DNA of 20,595 bases from a virus, in IMG/VR virus record IMGVR_UViG_3300017598_000081, positions 1 to 20,595 of that record. One strand, written 5' to 3'. Numbering within the stretch: the stretch's first letter is position 1; every line of letters begins with the position of its first letter. The translations under genes and the position numbers were made by a program. The notes under the pieces were generated by a model. The model ran no database searches. It was not told where the DNA came from and worked only from the letters and a program-made list of their open reading frames with translations. Below are positions 7,344-14,971 of this stretch, piece by piece.

Positions 7344-7562
7344 ATGAAAGTACGAGCATTGATGAACTTCGCTACTACGGGTGGCGGGTTTGAGGCTGAC
7401 GAGGTTTACGAGATGCCTGAGAAGGCGGCGCGTGCGTTTGTCGCTTCGGGTCACATGGTTGCGGTTGAGGCTGTGAAGGCTGCTCCTAAGAAGACGGCTG
7501 CTAAGAAGGCTGCTGCTCGTAAGACGGTTGCGGTTGTCGAGACTGCTGCTACTGATCTCTGA
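7344..7562 (+). CDS. Small Lys/Ala-rich protein after capsid gene
   Basis: This is a 72-aa protein. The start is ATG 7344, with GAGGAGG at 7332-7338; the same frame is open back to 7200 but that extension reads through the hairpin and tRNA-like element and is rejected. The N-terminal half (MKVRALMNFATTGGGFEADEVYEMPEKAARAFVASG) resembles short phage proteins often coded beside capsid genes. The C-terminal third is a run of Lys and Ala (APKKTAAKKAAARKTV) like the tail of histone H1 or bacterial HU-like proteins, so it may bind DNA or RNA. Its location between capsid and connector suggests a head-associated role. I do not recognise a named function. Confidence 0.8.
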   Translation: MKVRALMNFATTGGGFEADEVYEMPEKAARAFVASGHMVAVEAVKAAPKKTAAKKAAARKTVAVVETAATDL

Positions 7563-7593
7563 TTCTTGACGCTTAAGACGGAAAGGGGCCCCT

Positions 7594-8160
7594 GTGGCTA
7601 TCTACACTGATTTGGCTACGGTGCGTGCGCTCCCTGGCTTGGAAGACGAAACAGAGTTTCCTGACTCGCTGCTGAACGATTGTATTGCTCGTGCGGACGA
7701 AATCGTCACGGACTACTGTGGCCCGTGGGCTCCTACGTCGATCTCTAAGCGTATGGCTGGCGGCTCGGGCTCTGTGTTCTCTACTCGTATCCCTGCGCTG
7801 CGCTCGGTGGATGCTTGCACGGTGGACGGTGACGTTCAGGACGTGGCTGCGTGGAGCGTCGATTTCTACGGGGACGTTTACGCTGACGTTTCGTTCTATG
7901 GTGCTACGCAGGTGGAGATTACTGTTACGGCTGGCATCGAGGATACGGCTCCTGTGCGTCTGGCTCATGCGGCTACGATCCTTGCTGGCTCTTACGCTAC
8001 CGATTTCGACAGTGCGACTCCTGAGCGTGCGCTGGCGGTGCAGTCCGAGTTTGGGCAAATCCAACTGGCACAGGCGGGCGGGCGTCCTGATCGGCCGACG
8101 GCTTATCCTGACATCAACGCGGTTCTCAACCGCTTCCGTGGGGCGGTGAAGATCGGATGA
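7594..8160 (+). CDS. Head-tail adaptor (connector) protein
   Basis: This 188-aa protein probably docks under the portal and joins head to tail, like HK97 gp6 or SPP1 gp15. It opens with YTDLATVRALPGLEDETEFPDSLLNDCIARADEIVTDYCG, the helical start usual for this family, followed by a beta-rich middle and a helical VRLAHAATILAGSYAT segment. The start is GTG 7594 with GAAAGGGG at 7581-7588. It overlaps the next gene by four bases (ATGA at 8157). The call rests on family pattern and on position between capsid and tail terminator. Confidence 0.75.
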   Translation: MAIYTDLATVRALPGLEDETEFPDSLLNDCIARADEIVTDYCGPWAPTSISKRMAGGSGSVFSTRIPALRSVDACTVDGDVQDVAAWSVDFYGDVYADVSFYGATQVEITVTAGIEDTAPVRLAHAATILAGSYATDFDSATPERALAVQSEFGQIQLAQAGGRPDRPTAYPDINAVLNRFRGAVKIG

Positions 8161-8594
8161 GCACTGCTGTTGCGGTCAAGACTGCTCTTACTCAACTCTT
8201 GGGCGACTCTACTGGTGTGCAGGTTTCGTACGGCGATGACGTGCGGCAACCTCGTAAGGAGCGTATCTACTTTGGTGACATTGAGGTGTCTGAGGTGGCA
8301 CCCGCAACGATGAGGGCCACGCGGGTTCGCACTGAGGAGAACTATACGCTATCTACCATCATCCTTGTAGATTCTAAGAAGGGCCAGGCTGCGTGTGAGA
8401 CGCGGGCGTTTGAGCTTTTGGGTGCTATCGAGGATCTGCTTGCTACTGACCCTAAGTTGGCTACGGCGACGGTGGATCCTGGGATCCTGTTCCTGACTGT
8501 GGGAGCATTCTTGATGTCCACTTCTGTTGTGTCTGAGGGCGTCCACCGTACGTTGGTGGATGTCGAACTTCTAGTGAAAGCGCGTAACACATGA
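8157..8594 (+). CDS. Tail terminator / neck protein
   Basis: This 145-aa protein has the length and layout of siphovirus tail terminators (lambda gpU-like), which cap the tail tube and join it to the connector. It has an N-terminal helix (VAVKTALTQLLG), a beta part (RIYFGDIEVSEV), a central helix (CETRAFELLGAIEDLLA) and a final strand pair (VHRTLVDVELLVKA). Its start overlaps the adaptor stop, and its stop overlaps the next start (ATGA at 8591). Assignment is by fold pattern and synteny; no catalytic motif is expected. Confidence 0.65.
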   Translation: MSTAVAVKTALTQLLGDSTGVQVSYGDDVRQPRKERIYFGDIEVSEVAPATMRATRVRTEENYTLSTIILVDSKKGQAACETRAFELLGAIEDLLATDPKLATATVDPGILFLTVGAFLMSTSVVSEGVHRTLVDVELLVKARNT

Positions 8595-8827
8595 TTCGTT
8601 TAACCTATGTTGGGCCTGTGAGCCCTGTGACCATCAATTTTGCTACGGGCAGGTCTTTTCTTGTCGCGCGTGGCGACACTCTGGAGCTTCTCCAGGGTGA
8701 AGCGGACTCCCTTGGCGGGCGTCCCGATTTCGTGGCGGCTGTTGAGGCTGCTGACGATGAAGATAATGCTGACTGCGGCAATCCCGTCGTGTCGGATGAT
8801 GATGATAACGCCCATGAGGAGCGGTAA
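8591..8827 (+). CDS. Small hypothetical protein with acidic tail
   Basis: This is a 78-aa protein of unknown function. Its start overlaps the previous stop, and its stop TAA is immediately followed by the major tail protein start at 8828. The N-terminal part (MIRLTYVGPVSPVTINFATGRSFLVARGD) is beta-like. Residues from about 52 on are strongly acidic (AADDEDNADCG, then VVSDDDDNAHEER). Small genes in this slot between tail terminator and tail tube are common in actinophages. The GAGGAG at 8816-8821 inside its end serves the next gene. Confidence 0.7.
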   Translation: MIRLTYVGPVSPVTINFATGRSFLVARGDTLELLQGEADSLGGRPDFVAAVEAADDEDNADCGNPVVSDDDDNAHEER

Positions 8828-9799
8828 ATGAGTTCAATTCTAGATCAAGCGGTCCTCTTTGGTGAGGAAGTCACTTACGGCACGGCGGTTGCGCTGACCC
8901 GTGGCTACGAGGCTAAGGCTGACGCGTGGAAGCGTACGCAAGAGCCTTTGGAGTCTGTGGGGATGCGCGCGGGTATGCAAACTGTCCGTTCGGATCGTCG
9001 TAAGCAAATCCTGATGGGTGCTGAGGGCGAGCTTTCGGATATCGACTTCCTGTCTAACGGCATGGGTATGATTCTTCAGAGCATGCTTGGCACTGTTGCT
9101 GGGCCTACGTCTGATGTTGTCACCTTGGCTACGGACGCTGGTAGCGATCCTAAGAGCTTCACGGTTCAGGTTCTGCGCGTTTCTGACGACGGCGTTGTCT
9201 TCCCGTTCACTTACACGGGTGCGGTTGTTACTTCGTGGAGCATCGCTCAGACTGTTGGCGACTTGTTGAAGCTGGGCTTGACGTTTGACGCTCAGAACGA
9301 GGTTACTGACGTTGCAGCGGGCACACCTACGTACCCTGCTGATGCTACTCCGTTCTGCTGGCCTGACGCTGCGGTTTCGATTGGTGGTTCACCTGTTGAC
9401 AACGTTACCGATATCGAGTTCTCGGGCGATCTTGCTATGAAGACGGATCGTCGCTTCCTGAACGCTACGAACCTGAAGAAGGCTCCTCGTCGTTCGGGCA
9501 CGCCGACCTACACTGGTTCAATCACTGGCGAGTTCCAGGATCTCACGGAGTTCAACCGTTACATTGCGGGCGACATCTTTGAGGTTGAGGCTGTGTGGAC
9601 GGGTGCCGATTATTCGGGACCAGGGCCGACGGGTTTCAACACTCTTACCGTGACTGCTCCTGCGTGTCAGTACGACGGCGACTCACCTGTGTCGTCTATT
9701 AGCGAGTTGACTACGGCGTCGATGCCGTTTAAGATTCTGCATGATGGCACTAACCCTGCTATCACCATCACGATTGAGAGTGCTGATTCGGCTCTCTGA
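8828..9799 (+). CDS. Major tail (tube) protein
   Basis: This protein polymerises into the tail tube. The 323-aa product starts MSSILDQAVLFGEEVTYGTAV, the N-terminal pattern common to siphovirus tube proteins, where GEE/TYGT leads into the first strand. It is beta-rich throughout, with FSGDLAMKTDRRFLNATN and PTYTGSITGEFQDLTEFNRYIAG resembling the tube fold. ATG 8828 is preceded by GAGGAG at 8816-8821. It lies between the tail terminator and the tail completion and chaperone genes, the usual position. A 10-bp hairpin follows the stop, as is often found after highly expressed tube genes. Confidence 0.85.
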   Translation: MSSILDQAVLFGEEVTYGTAVALTRGYEAKADAWKRTQEPLESVGMRAGMQTVRSDRRKQILMGAEGELSDIDFLSNGMGMILQSMLGTVAGPTSDVVTLATDAGSDPKSFTVQVLRVSDDGVVFPFTYTGAVVTSWSIAQTVGDLLKLGLTFDAQNEVTDVAAGTPTYPADATPFCWPDAAVSIGGSPVDNVTDIEFSGDLAMKTDRRFLNATNLKKAPRRSGTPTYTGSITGEFQDLTEFNRYIAGDIFEVEAVWTGADYSGPGPTGFNTLTVTAPACQYDGDSPVSSISELTTASMPFKILHDGTNPAITITIESADSAL

Positions 9800-9819
9800 T
9801 TTGGTGTGGGCTTGACGTT

Positions 9820-9850
9820 ATCCCGTCCATGTGTTAGGCGTGGGCGGGAT
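9820..9850 (+). terminator. Hairpin downstream of major tail protein
   Basis: The arms ATCCCGTCCA (9820-9829) and TGGGCGGGAT (9841-9850) pair over 10 bp with one G-T pair around an 11-base loop. The following bases TTCGTCG are only slightly T-rich, so termination may be partial. It lies 21 bases after the tail tube stop and could lower expression of the downstream tail genes or protect the message end. Confidence 0.5.
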
Positions 9851-9899
9851 TTCGTCGTGTTCAGGGGCTGTGCTCCGTTCTGTAACTTGTGGAGGCGTT

Positions 9900-10295
9900 G
9901 TGGCTGTCGAACCTGTGGTGAAGATTGAGGGTCTTAAGGCTCTGAATAAGCATATACGCTCCCTGAAGGACGATGAGCTTAACGCTGCAATGAAGAAGGT
10001 TAACCATGATGCGGGAACGATTGTGTCCAAGTCGGGTAAGACTCGTGCGCCTACTGTGTCGGGTAAGCTGAAGGCTTCTATCAAGTCGTCTAAGAGTAAA
10101 GCCTATGTGCAGGTGCAGGTGGGCACGCGGGCAAAGACTCCGTATGCTGGGCCGATTCACTTTGGTTGGCGCAAGCGCAACATTCGTCCGAACAAGTTTA
10201 TGTATAAGGCAATGCGGTCTTCGTGGCCGCGTGTCATTGATAAGTATGAAGAGGGTTTCGAGGCGGTCGTTCGACTGCTGGAGAAGGGTAACTAG
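9900..10295 (+). CDS. HK97 gp10-like tail completion / minor tail protein
   Basis: This 131-aa basic protein begins VEPVVKIEGLKALNKHIRSLKDDELNAAMKKVNHDAGTIV and continues with APTVSGKLKASIKSSKSKAYVQVQVG and YAGPIHFGW. That order matches the HK97 gp10 / phi-13-type family of neck or tail completion proteins. The start is GTG 9900, with GGAGG at 9891-9895; an upstream in-frame TTG at 9831 would read through the 9820-9850 hairpin and is rejected. In most phages this gene sits before the tube gene, whereas here it follows it. Confidence 0.7.
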   Translation: MAVEPVVKIEGLKALNKHIRSLKDDELNAAMKKVNHDAGTIVSKSGKTRAPTVSGKLKASIKSSKSKAYVQVQVGTRAKTPYAGPIHFGWRKRNIRPNKFMYKAMRSSWPRVIDKYEEGFEAVVRLLEKGN

Positions 10296-10314
10296 GCTGG
10301 AGGGCCACAGAATT

Positions 10315-10608
10315 ATGGATCTGAAGATTGACTTCAACACACTTACTATGGATGAGGCTGAGACGGTCGAGACTGTTTCGGGCATGGGACTGACTGCTTT
10401 GGGCGCTGCGTTCAACGACCCTGAGGCTCCTAAGATGGCGGCTATCAAGGCGCTTGCTGTGGTTGCGTACCGTCGTGAGAATGGCGGCACTGTGAAGGCT
10501 GCTATTAAGCACGTCGGTGAGATGCCGTTGACTGCGGTCACGGGCGGCGAAGATGCGGCGGTTGAGGTGACTGCGGGCGAGCACCCTACGGTCGAGAGCG
10601 GATCGTAA
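10315..10608 (+). CDS. Tail assembly chaperone, G part
   Basis: This 97-aa protein lies directly upstream of the tape measure gene, where siphoviruses code their tail assembly chaperones. The start is ATG 10315 with GGAGGG at 10299-10304; the frame is open back to 10105 but that overlaps the previous gene. The product is helical and acidic (MDLKIDFNTLTMDEAETVETVSG, MAAIKALAVVAYRRENGG). Chaperones coat the tape measure protein and recruit tube subunits. The T extension lies in the -1 frame (10566-10745), so a fraction of ribosomes should shift between 10566 and 10605 to make the longer G-T protein. Confidence 0.8.
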   Translation: MDLKIDFNTLTMDEAETVETVSGMGLTALGAAFNDPEAPKMAAIKALAVVAYRRENGGTVKAAIKHVGEMPLTAVTGGEDAAVEVTAGEHPTVESGS

Positions 10609-10745
10609 ATCTAGCTCTCGTTTGCAGGCACTTCCGTATCTCTCTGGCTGATGCTAGGGGCTTGCGGGTGTTTGAGTTGGATGCGCTCGTTAAGCGGATC
10701 ATCAAGGAACAAGAAGAAGAGAAGCGGCGTTCCAAACGTCGATAA
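10566..10745 (+). CDS. Tail assembly chaperone, T extension (-1 frame)
   Basis: This frame is open from 10566 (after TGA at 10563) to TAA at 10743. It encodes VNLALVCRHFRISLADARGLRVFELDALVKRIIKEQEEEKRR. The pattern (helix, then LRVFELDALV, then a charged helix) fits the T part of G-T chaperones, and the frame relation to G is -1, as in lambda and most siphoviruses. No good ribosome-binding site or start codon serves it alone. I see no canonical X-XXY-YYZ heptamer in the overlap; GGC at 10576 and CCT at 10585 are the only codons that can re-pair with the base before (GGG, CCC). The fused product would be about 10315-10745, roughly 143 aa. Confidence 0.7.
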   Translation, partial: GDCGRAPYGRERIVNLALVCRHFRISLADARGLRVFELDALVKRIIKEQEEEKRRSKRR

Positions 10746-10761
10746 CCCTTAGGGAGATCCA

Positions 10762-13236
10762 GTGTCAAAGCCAATTACAATCAAGATCACTGGTGATGCT
10801 GACGGGCTGAAGAAGGCGCTTGGTGGGGCGTCCACTGAGCTAGATAAGTTTGGTACCGATACCGAGTCTATGTTTAGCGGGCTCGCTATCGGTGCTGGCG
10901 TTGCTGGTGTTGCGGTTGGTGCTGCGTTTGTTGCTGGCGTGAGCGAAGCTATGGAGGCTCAGGATTTCCAAGCTGGGCTGGACGCGCGCTGGGCTGCTAC
11001 GGGCACTGACGCTGCGGGTTCTATTGGTGCTGCGGCGCAGGCTGCGTACCTGGATGGCTGGGATCGTGAGGCTGTGGGCGCTGGCATCGAGGCTGCGGTG
11101 TCTCTTGACCCGTCGTTGTCTGATAAGCTGGGCGATGATGCTGGCTCCCTCCTGGGCGGCGTTATTGATGCGTTCGACCTTGAGGGGCCGATTGTTGGTG
11201 AAGTACTTGGACAAGGGCTGGCTGACGGGACAATTGATACGTTTGAGGGCGGGCTGGATACGATCACAACGGCTATCTCTGGTCATTCTGCGGAGTGGAG
11301 CGAAGAGTTCCTTTCGGGTGTGCGCGAGTACGGGCCTGCTCTCTCTGAGGTAGGTATTGGTATTGAGGAGATCGCTGCTGCTACGGCTACGGCGACTTCT
11401 GCGTTTGAGGTTGACAAGCGCATGGATGCCATGAAGGAGTTTTACGCTATCATCACAACGGACTCCCCTCGCGCAATTAGTGCGATCGAGGAGCTTGGGT
11501 TTGCAGGGCAGGAGACTGTGGACATCATCGCTGCTGGTGGTGACGAGGCTGTTGCTAAGCAGGCTGAGGTAGCGCAGGCGTTGCTTGATATTGAGGATCC
11601 TGCTGAGCGTGCGCGGCTGGCTGCCGAGTTGTACGGCACAATGGTAGAAGATATGGATCTTGACTCTTTCTTGGAGGGTCAGGTCGATATGGAGAGCGGC
11701 TTTGAGACGGTGGAGGGCGCTGCTGGCACGGCTGGCGATATGGTGGCTGACACTCTGAGCGCTAAGTTCACGGCGTTTAAGCGTAACGTCATGGACAAGA
11801 TTTCCAAGCCCATCCTGGAGCACATACTTCCTGCGTTTGAGAGGTTCTTAGGCGCTATGGAACCTGTCTTTGGCTTCATTCAGGATAACGCTGCGCCGAT
11901 TGCGGGCGCTATGGGCGTGGTGGCTGTGGCTATCGGTACGGTGCTGATCCCGATTATCTGGGCTAAGGTGGCTGCGTGGACGGCGGCTGCGGTGGCTATG
12001 ATTGCTGCTAACGCTCCTCTGATCCTGATTACAGTCGCTATTGCTGCGCTTGTCGCGGGCGTCATCTGGGTTGTACAAAATCTTGACATATTCAAGAACG
12101 TGATAGGCGCTGTGGCGTCATTCTTCTCGGACACTGTATGGCCTATGATCCAGACTGCGGTGGACGGGATCGTTGCTGCGTTCTGGTGGCTCGTGGATTC
12201 GGCTGTCATGGCCTGGGATGCGGTGTACGCTGCTATAGAGACTGCTATTGTGTGGATAACAGAGACGTTCACGGCGATCGTTGAGACTGTCACAGAGGTG
12301 TGGAACACCGTGTGGGAGACTACTGTAGAGGTTCTTACTGCCGTGTGGGACACGATTGTTGAGATCCTTGGGTTCATCCTTGAGTTGTGGTTGCTACAGT
12401 GGCAACTCATCTGGGAGGGCATTAAGCTTGTCTGGGAGGGCATCCAGGCTCTGGTGGAGCTAGCTATTGACGCTGTGCTGCTGTACATTGAGACGGCTAT
12501 TGCAGTGTTCACTACTGCGTGGGATTTGGCGTGGGGCGCTATCGAGACTGCACTACAGGTTGTGTGGGACGCTATCGTTCTGATTGCCGAGACTGCTATC
12601 GACAAGTTGGTGACTGGCGTCGAGACTGTTATTAACGGGTTCCAAATTATCTGGGATACGGTGTGGGGTGCTATCTCTACCACGTTCCAAACTATCTGGG
12701 ATGGCATTTACACGACTGTGGAGACGGTGTGGAACAAGGTTTCCACATTCATTGACACGGGTATCAGTAACGTTGTAGGGTTTGTTACGGCGATCCCTGG
12801 CGCTATCAAAGAGGCGGTGACGGGTGCGTTCGATCCTCTGAAGGAAGCGTTTAAGAGTGCTGTAAACTTTATCATTGACGGGTGGAACGGGCTTAGCTTC
12901 ACCATTCCTGGGTTCGACCCTCCTGGGCCTGGCTCATTCCCTGACATCACAATCAGTACCCCTAATATCCCGCGGTTGGCTAAGGGAGGTGTCATTGACT
13001 CTGCAACGCTTGCTCTGGTTGGCGAAGGTGGCGAGACTGAGATTGTTACTCCTGAACGGCTCATGGGCGAGATTGTCCGTAAAGAGCTTAGGGCTGTGGG
13101 CGGTCACGGTGGCGCTACGATTGTGCAGAACTTTCACGGGTTCTCTACTGAGGAAGCTAAGCGGCTGGCTCGCGAGGGGACGGAGGAAGCGTTTGTGTCG
13201 CTTCAGAATCAAACTAGAAGGAACGTGACGGCATGA
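10762..13236 (+). CDS. Tape measure protein
   Basis: This 824-aa protein sets tail length and is ejected with the DNA. It is the longest gene here. The start is GTG 10762 with AGGGAG at 10751-10756. Residues 1-100 are Gly/Ala-rich with a hydrophobic stretch. Residues about 375-443 hold several membrane-spanning-like segments (GAMGVVAVAIGTVLIPIIW, then APLILITVAIAALVAGVIW). Residues about 450-670 form a long helical tract with Trp roughly every 11-20 residues (VWDTIVEI, IWEGIKLVWEGI, IWDTVWGAI). The C-terminal LAKGGVIDSATLALVGEGGETEIVTP is a signature of tape measure proteins. At about 2.5 kb it predicts a tail near 120 nm by the usual rule of about 0.15 nm per residue. No peptidase or lysozyme motif was seen. 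Confidence 0.93.
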   Translation: MSKPITIKITGDADGLKKALGGASTELDKFGTDTESMFSGLAIGAGVAGVAVGAAFVAGVSEAMEAQDFQAGLDARWAATGTDAAGSIGAAAQAAYLDGWDREAVGAGIEAAVSLDPSLSDKLGDDAGSLLGGVIDAFDLEGPIVGEVLGQGLADGTIDTFEGGLDTITTAISGHSAEWSEEFLSGVREYGPALSEVGIGIEEIAAATATATSAFEVDKRMDAMKEFYAIITTDSPRAISAIEELGFAGQETVDIIAAGGDEAVAKQAEVAQALLDIEDPAERARLAAELYGTMVEDMDLDSFLEGQVDMESGFETVEGAAGTAGDMVADTLSAKFTAFKRNVMDKISKPILEHILPAFERFLGAMEPVFGFIQDNAAPIAGAMGVVAVAIGTVLIPIIWAKVAAWTAAAVAMIAANAPLILITVAIAALVAGVIWVVQNLDIFKNVIGAVASFFSDTVWPMIQTAVDGIVAAFWWLVDSAVMAWDAVYAAIETAIVWITETFTAIVETVTEVWNTVWETTVEVLTAVWDTIVEILGFILELWLLQWQLIWEGIKLVWEGIQALVELAIDAVLLYIETAIAVFTTAWDLAWGAIETALQVVWDAIVLIAETAIDKLVTGVETVINGFQIIWDTVWGAISTTFQTIWDGIYTTVETVWNKVSTFIDTGISNVVGFVTAIPGAIKEAVTGAFDPLKEAFKSAVNFIIDGWNGLSFTIPGFDPPGPGSFPDITISTPNIPRLAKGGVIDSATLALVGEGGETEIVTPERLMGEIVRKELRAVGGHGGATIVQNFHGFSTEEAKRLAREGTEEAFVSLQNQTRRNVTA

Positions 13237-13613
13237 CGGAAGTTAACCTAGACTACTTGTACCTGCACAACGCTGCTGACGATTCTACGTTCCTGACGTT
13301 CGATCTTGACGCGCTGGCTGAGACGACTTCCCGCAACGGGGCGATTCGGCAGTTGGCTAGCGGTAGGCGTCGTGCGGTGTTCTTGGAAGGTGTTACTACT
13401 ACGTGGGCTGTGTCGCTCATGCAGGTGTCTCGTGCGGGTGTTGATGCGCTGAGGGAGTGGGCCAATGATGGCACGCTTCTGATGGCGCGTGACCCTCGCG
13501 GGCGTCTTGAGTGGGGTCACGTTCGGGCTCCGTCGTTCACTGAGATACCGCTTACGAACATTGCGGATGTCACCTTTACGTTTGAGGCTATCACGTTCAC
13601 TGAAGAGGTGTGA
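13233..13613 (+). CDS. Distal tail / minor tail protein (Dit-like position)
   Basis: This 126-aa beta-rich protein follows the tape measure gene with an ATGA overlap at 13233; AGAAGGAA near 13216-13222 is the ribosome-binding site. In siphoviruses this slot codes the distal tail protein, which joins tube to baseplate or fibers. Sequence pieces such as TFLTFDLDALAETTSRNG and DVTFTFEAITFTEEV fit a compact tail-ring fold. It is shorter than most Dit proteins (about 250 aa), so it may carry only the ring domain. The family is inferred from position. Confidence 0.6.
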   Translation: MTEVNLDYLYLHNAADDSTFLTFDLDALAETTSRNGAIRQLASGRRRAVFLEGVTTTWAVSLMQVSRAGVDALREWANDGTLLMARDPRGRLEWGHVRAPSFTEIPLTNIADVTFTFEAITFTEEV

Positions 13614-13615
13614 GT

Positions 13616-14737
13616 ATGTTGAATCCTATCGCTGCTCCGCGTGACGGGCTCACGGTTGACGAGGTGACTGCGTTGTTGCGTAGTCCTTCTGTGGCTGTGA
13701 GTTCGCATTTGGAGACTGTGGACCCTGACACGTTGGCTCCTATGGAGGATGTGTCAGACCTGTTGGAGGCTGGGTCTGTGTCGCGTGACAACTATGCTAC
13801 GCTGCATGGCTCTTGCTCGTTGACGCTGACGGCTCCTCTGAGCACAAATACGCTCGTACGTCCATACATCGTTCTGTCTGACCGATATGGCGACACTAGC
13901 GCACGGTTCAATATGGGTGCATATTTTGTAACGTCTCCTGACAGACCGCTTGGTGGCGAGTCTACGGCTGCTAACGGGTTTGACAGGCTTATCATTCTGA
14001 ACGATTTTGTGGGCGATTCGTATACGGTGGCTGCGGGTACTGCGTATCTGACGGCAATTGAAACTATCTTGACGGCGTTGGGTGTTACGGCGTCTATTGA
14101 CCCTGCGGCTGCGGCTAAGACGCTCCCTAGTGCCCGTGTGTGGCCTATGGAGGATGGGCTTACGTGGCTGCACATCATCAATGGTCTGTTGGCTTCTGTC
14201 GGCTATCGTGCTATGTGGTCTGATGACTACGGGCATTTTACTACGGCTCCGTATGTTGCTCCTGGGGCTCGTGCTCCTGAGTGGGAGTATGATACGCGTG
14301 CGGATGACACGCTTGTCGGGCTGACTCGTAGCGTGAAGGCTGACACGTTCGGTGCGCCTAATCGGTGGATCTTCATTCGCGACATGCCTGCTGAGGGTGC
14401 TGCTGAGGACGGTGACGGGCGCTACGTGGTGGTGAACGAGTCTACGGGGCCTACGTCTGTTGCTGCGGTGGGGCGCACCATTACGCAGGTTACGCATTTG
14501 GAGGCGGCTTCACAGGCTGATCTTGTGGTGCAGGGTGACGCTCATGTTGATGCGTCTGCTAACACTCATAACATTTTGAGTATGGCGATTGAGCCTAATC
14601 CGTTGCACTGGCATTTCGATGTGGTGTCATACCTTGACCATGCGGACTCTAGTTTGCTTCCTAAGCAGGCTGTACGTTCGTGGTCTTTGGATTTGGTGAC
14701 AGGGCTTATGGCGCAGACTTGGAGGGGTGTTTCATGA
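13616..14737 (+). CDS. Tail hub / baseplate protein (minor tail protein)
   Basis: This 373-aa protein probably forms the tail-tip hub, like the N-terminal part of Tal or gp27-type proteins. I chose ATG 13616 because GAAGAGG (13602-13608) lies seven bases upstream; the GTG at 13610 would sit one base from it. Hub-like features include LVRPYIVLSDRYGDTSARFNMGAYFV, the AYLTAIETILTALGV helix, and TWLHIINGLLASVGYRAMWSDDYGHFTTAPYV, a pattern common in siphovirus hubs. The stop overlaps the next start (ATGA at 14734). No peptidase domain is present. Confidence 0.7.
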   Translation: MLNPIAAPRDGLTVDEVTALLRSPSVAVSSHLETVDPDTLAPMEDVSDLLEAGSVSRDNYATLHGSCSLTLTAPLSTNTLVRPYIVLSDRYGDTSARFNMGAYFVTSPDRPLGGESTAANGFDRLIILNDFVGDSYTVAAGTAYLTAIETILTALGVTASIDPAAAAKTLPSARVWPMEDGLTWLHIINGLLASVGYRAMWSDDYGHFTTAPYVAPGARAPEWEYDTRADDTLVGLTRSVKADTFGAPNRWIFIRDMPAEGAAEDGDGRYVVVNESTGPTSVAAVGRTITQVTHLEAASQADLVVQGDAHVDASANTHNILSMAIEPNPLHWHFDVVSYLDHADSSLLPKQAVRSWSLDLVTGLMAQTWRGVS

Positions 14738-14943
14738 TTACGATTCACGATTTGTTGCCTGCTGAGAAGTCGGTGTTTATGTTTGGTGAAGTTGAGGTTG
14801 TGTCTCCGTTGGAGGTGCGGGTTAATGGCGCAGATACTGCGTCTACGGGCTTTTTGTCGTTGAGTAGCTATACTCCTGTGTTAAATGATACGGTGATTAT
14901 GGCGCGTGTTGGTAATAGTTGGATCATTCTTGGCGCTCTGTGA
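14734..14943 (+). CDS. Small tail protein, possible OB-like fold
   Basis: This 69-aa protein starts at ATG 14734, with a strong GGAGGGG at 14721-14727 six bases upstream. The frame is open back to 14680 but that part overlaps the hub gene. The product is beta-rich (VFMFGEVEVVSPLEVRVNG, then LNDTVIMARVGNSWIILGAL). This pattern is seen in small tail-tip domains that continue the hub in many siphoviruses, where they are fused to larger proteins. The tight overlap with the hub gene suggests the two act together. The function is inferred. Confidence 0.7.
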   Translation: MITIHDLLPAEKSVFMFGEVEVVSPLEVRVNGADTASTGFLSLSSYTPVLNDTVIMARVGNSWIILGAL

Positions 14944-14971
14944 GTGTCGGACTAGGTAGGGAGTTTCCGTT

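Noticed and set aside
9812-9840. Promoter with TTGACG at 9812
   Set aside because: The -10 at 17-base spacing is TAGGCG, a poor match, and the region is better explained by the 9820-9850 hairpin.
12905-12925. GGGTTCGACCC as a tRNA T arm
   Set aside because: It lies inside the tape measure coding frame (PGFDPPG) and no acceptor stem can be formed around it.
14680-14733. Upstream start for the small tail protein
   Set aside because: It overlaps the hub gene by 58 bases without a ribosome-binding site; ATG 14734 has GGAGGGG six bases upstream.
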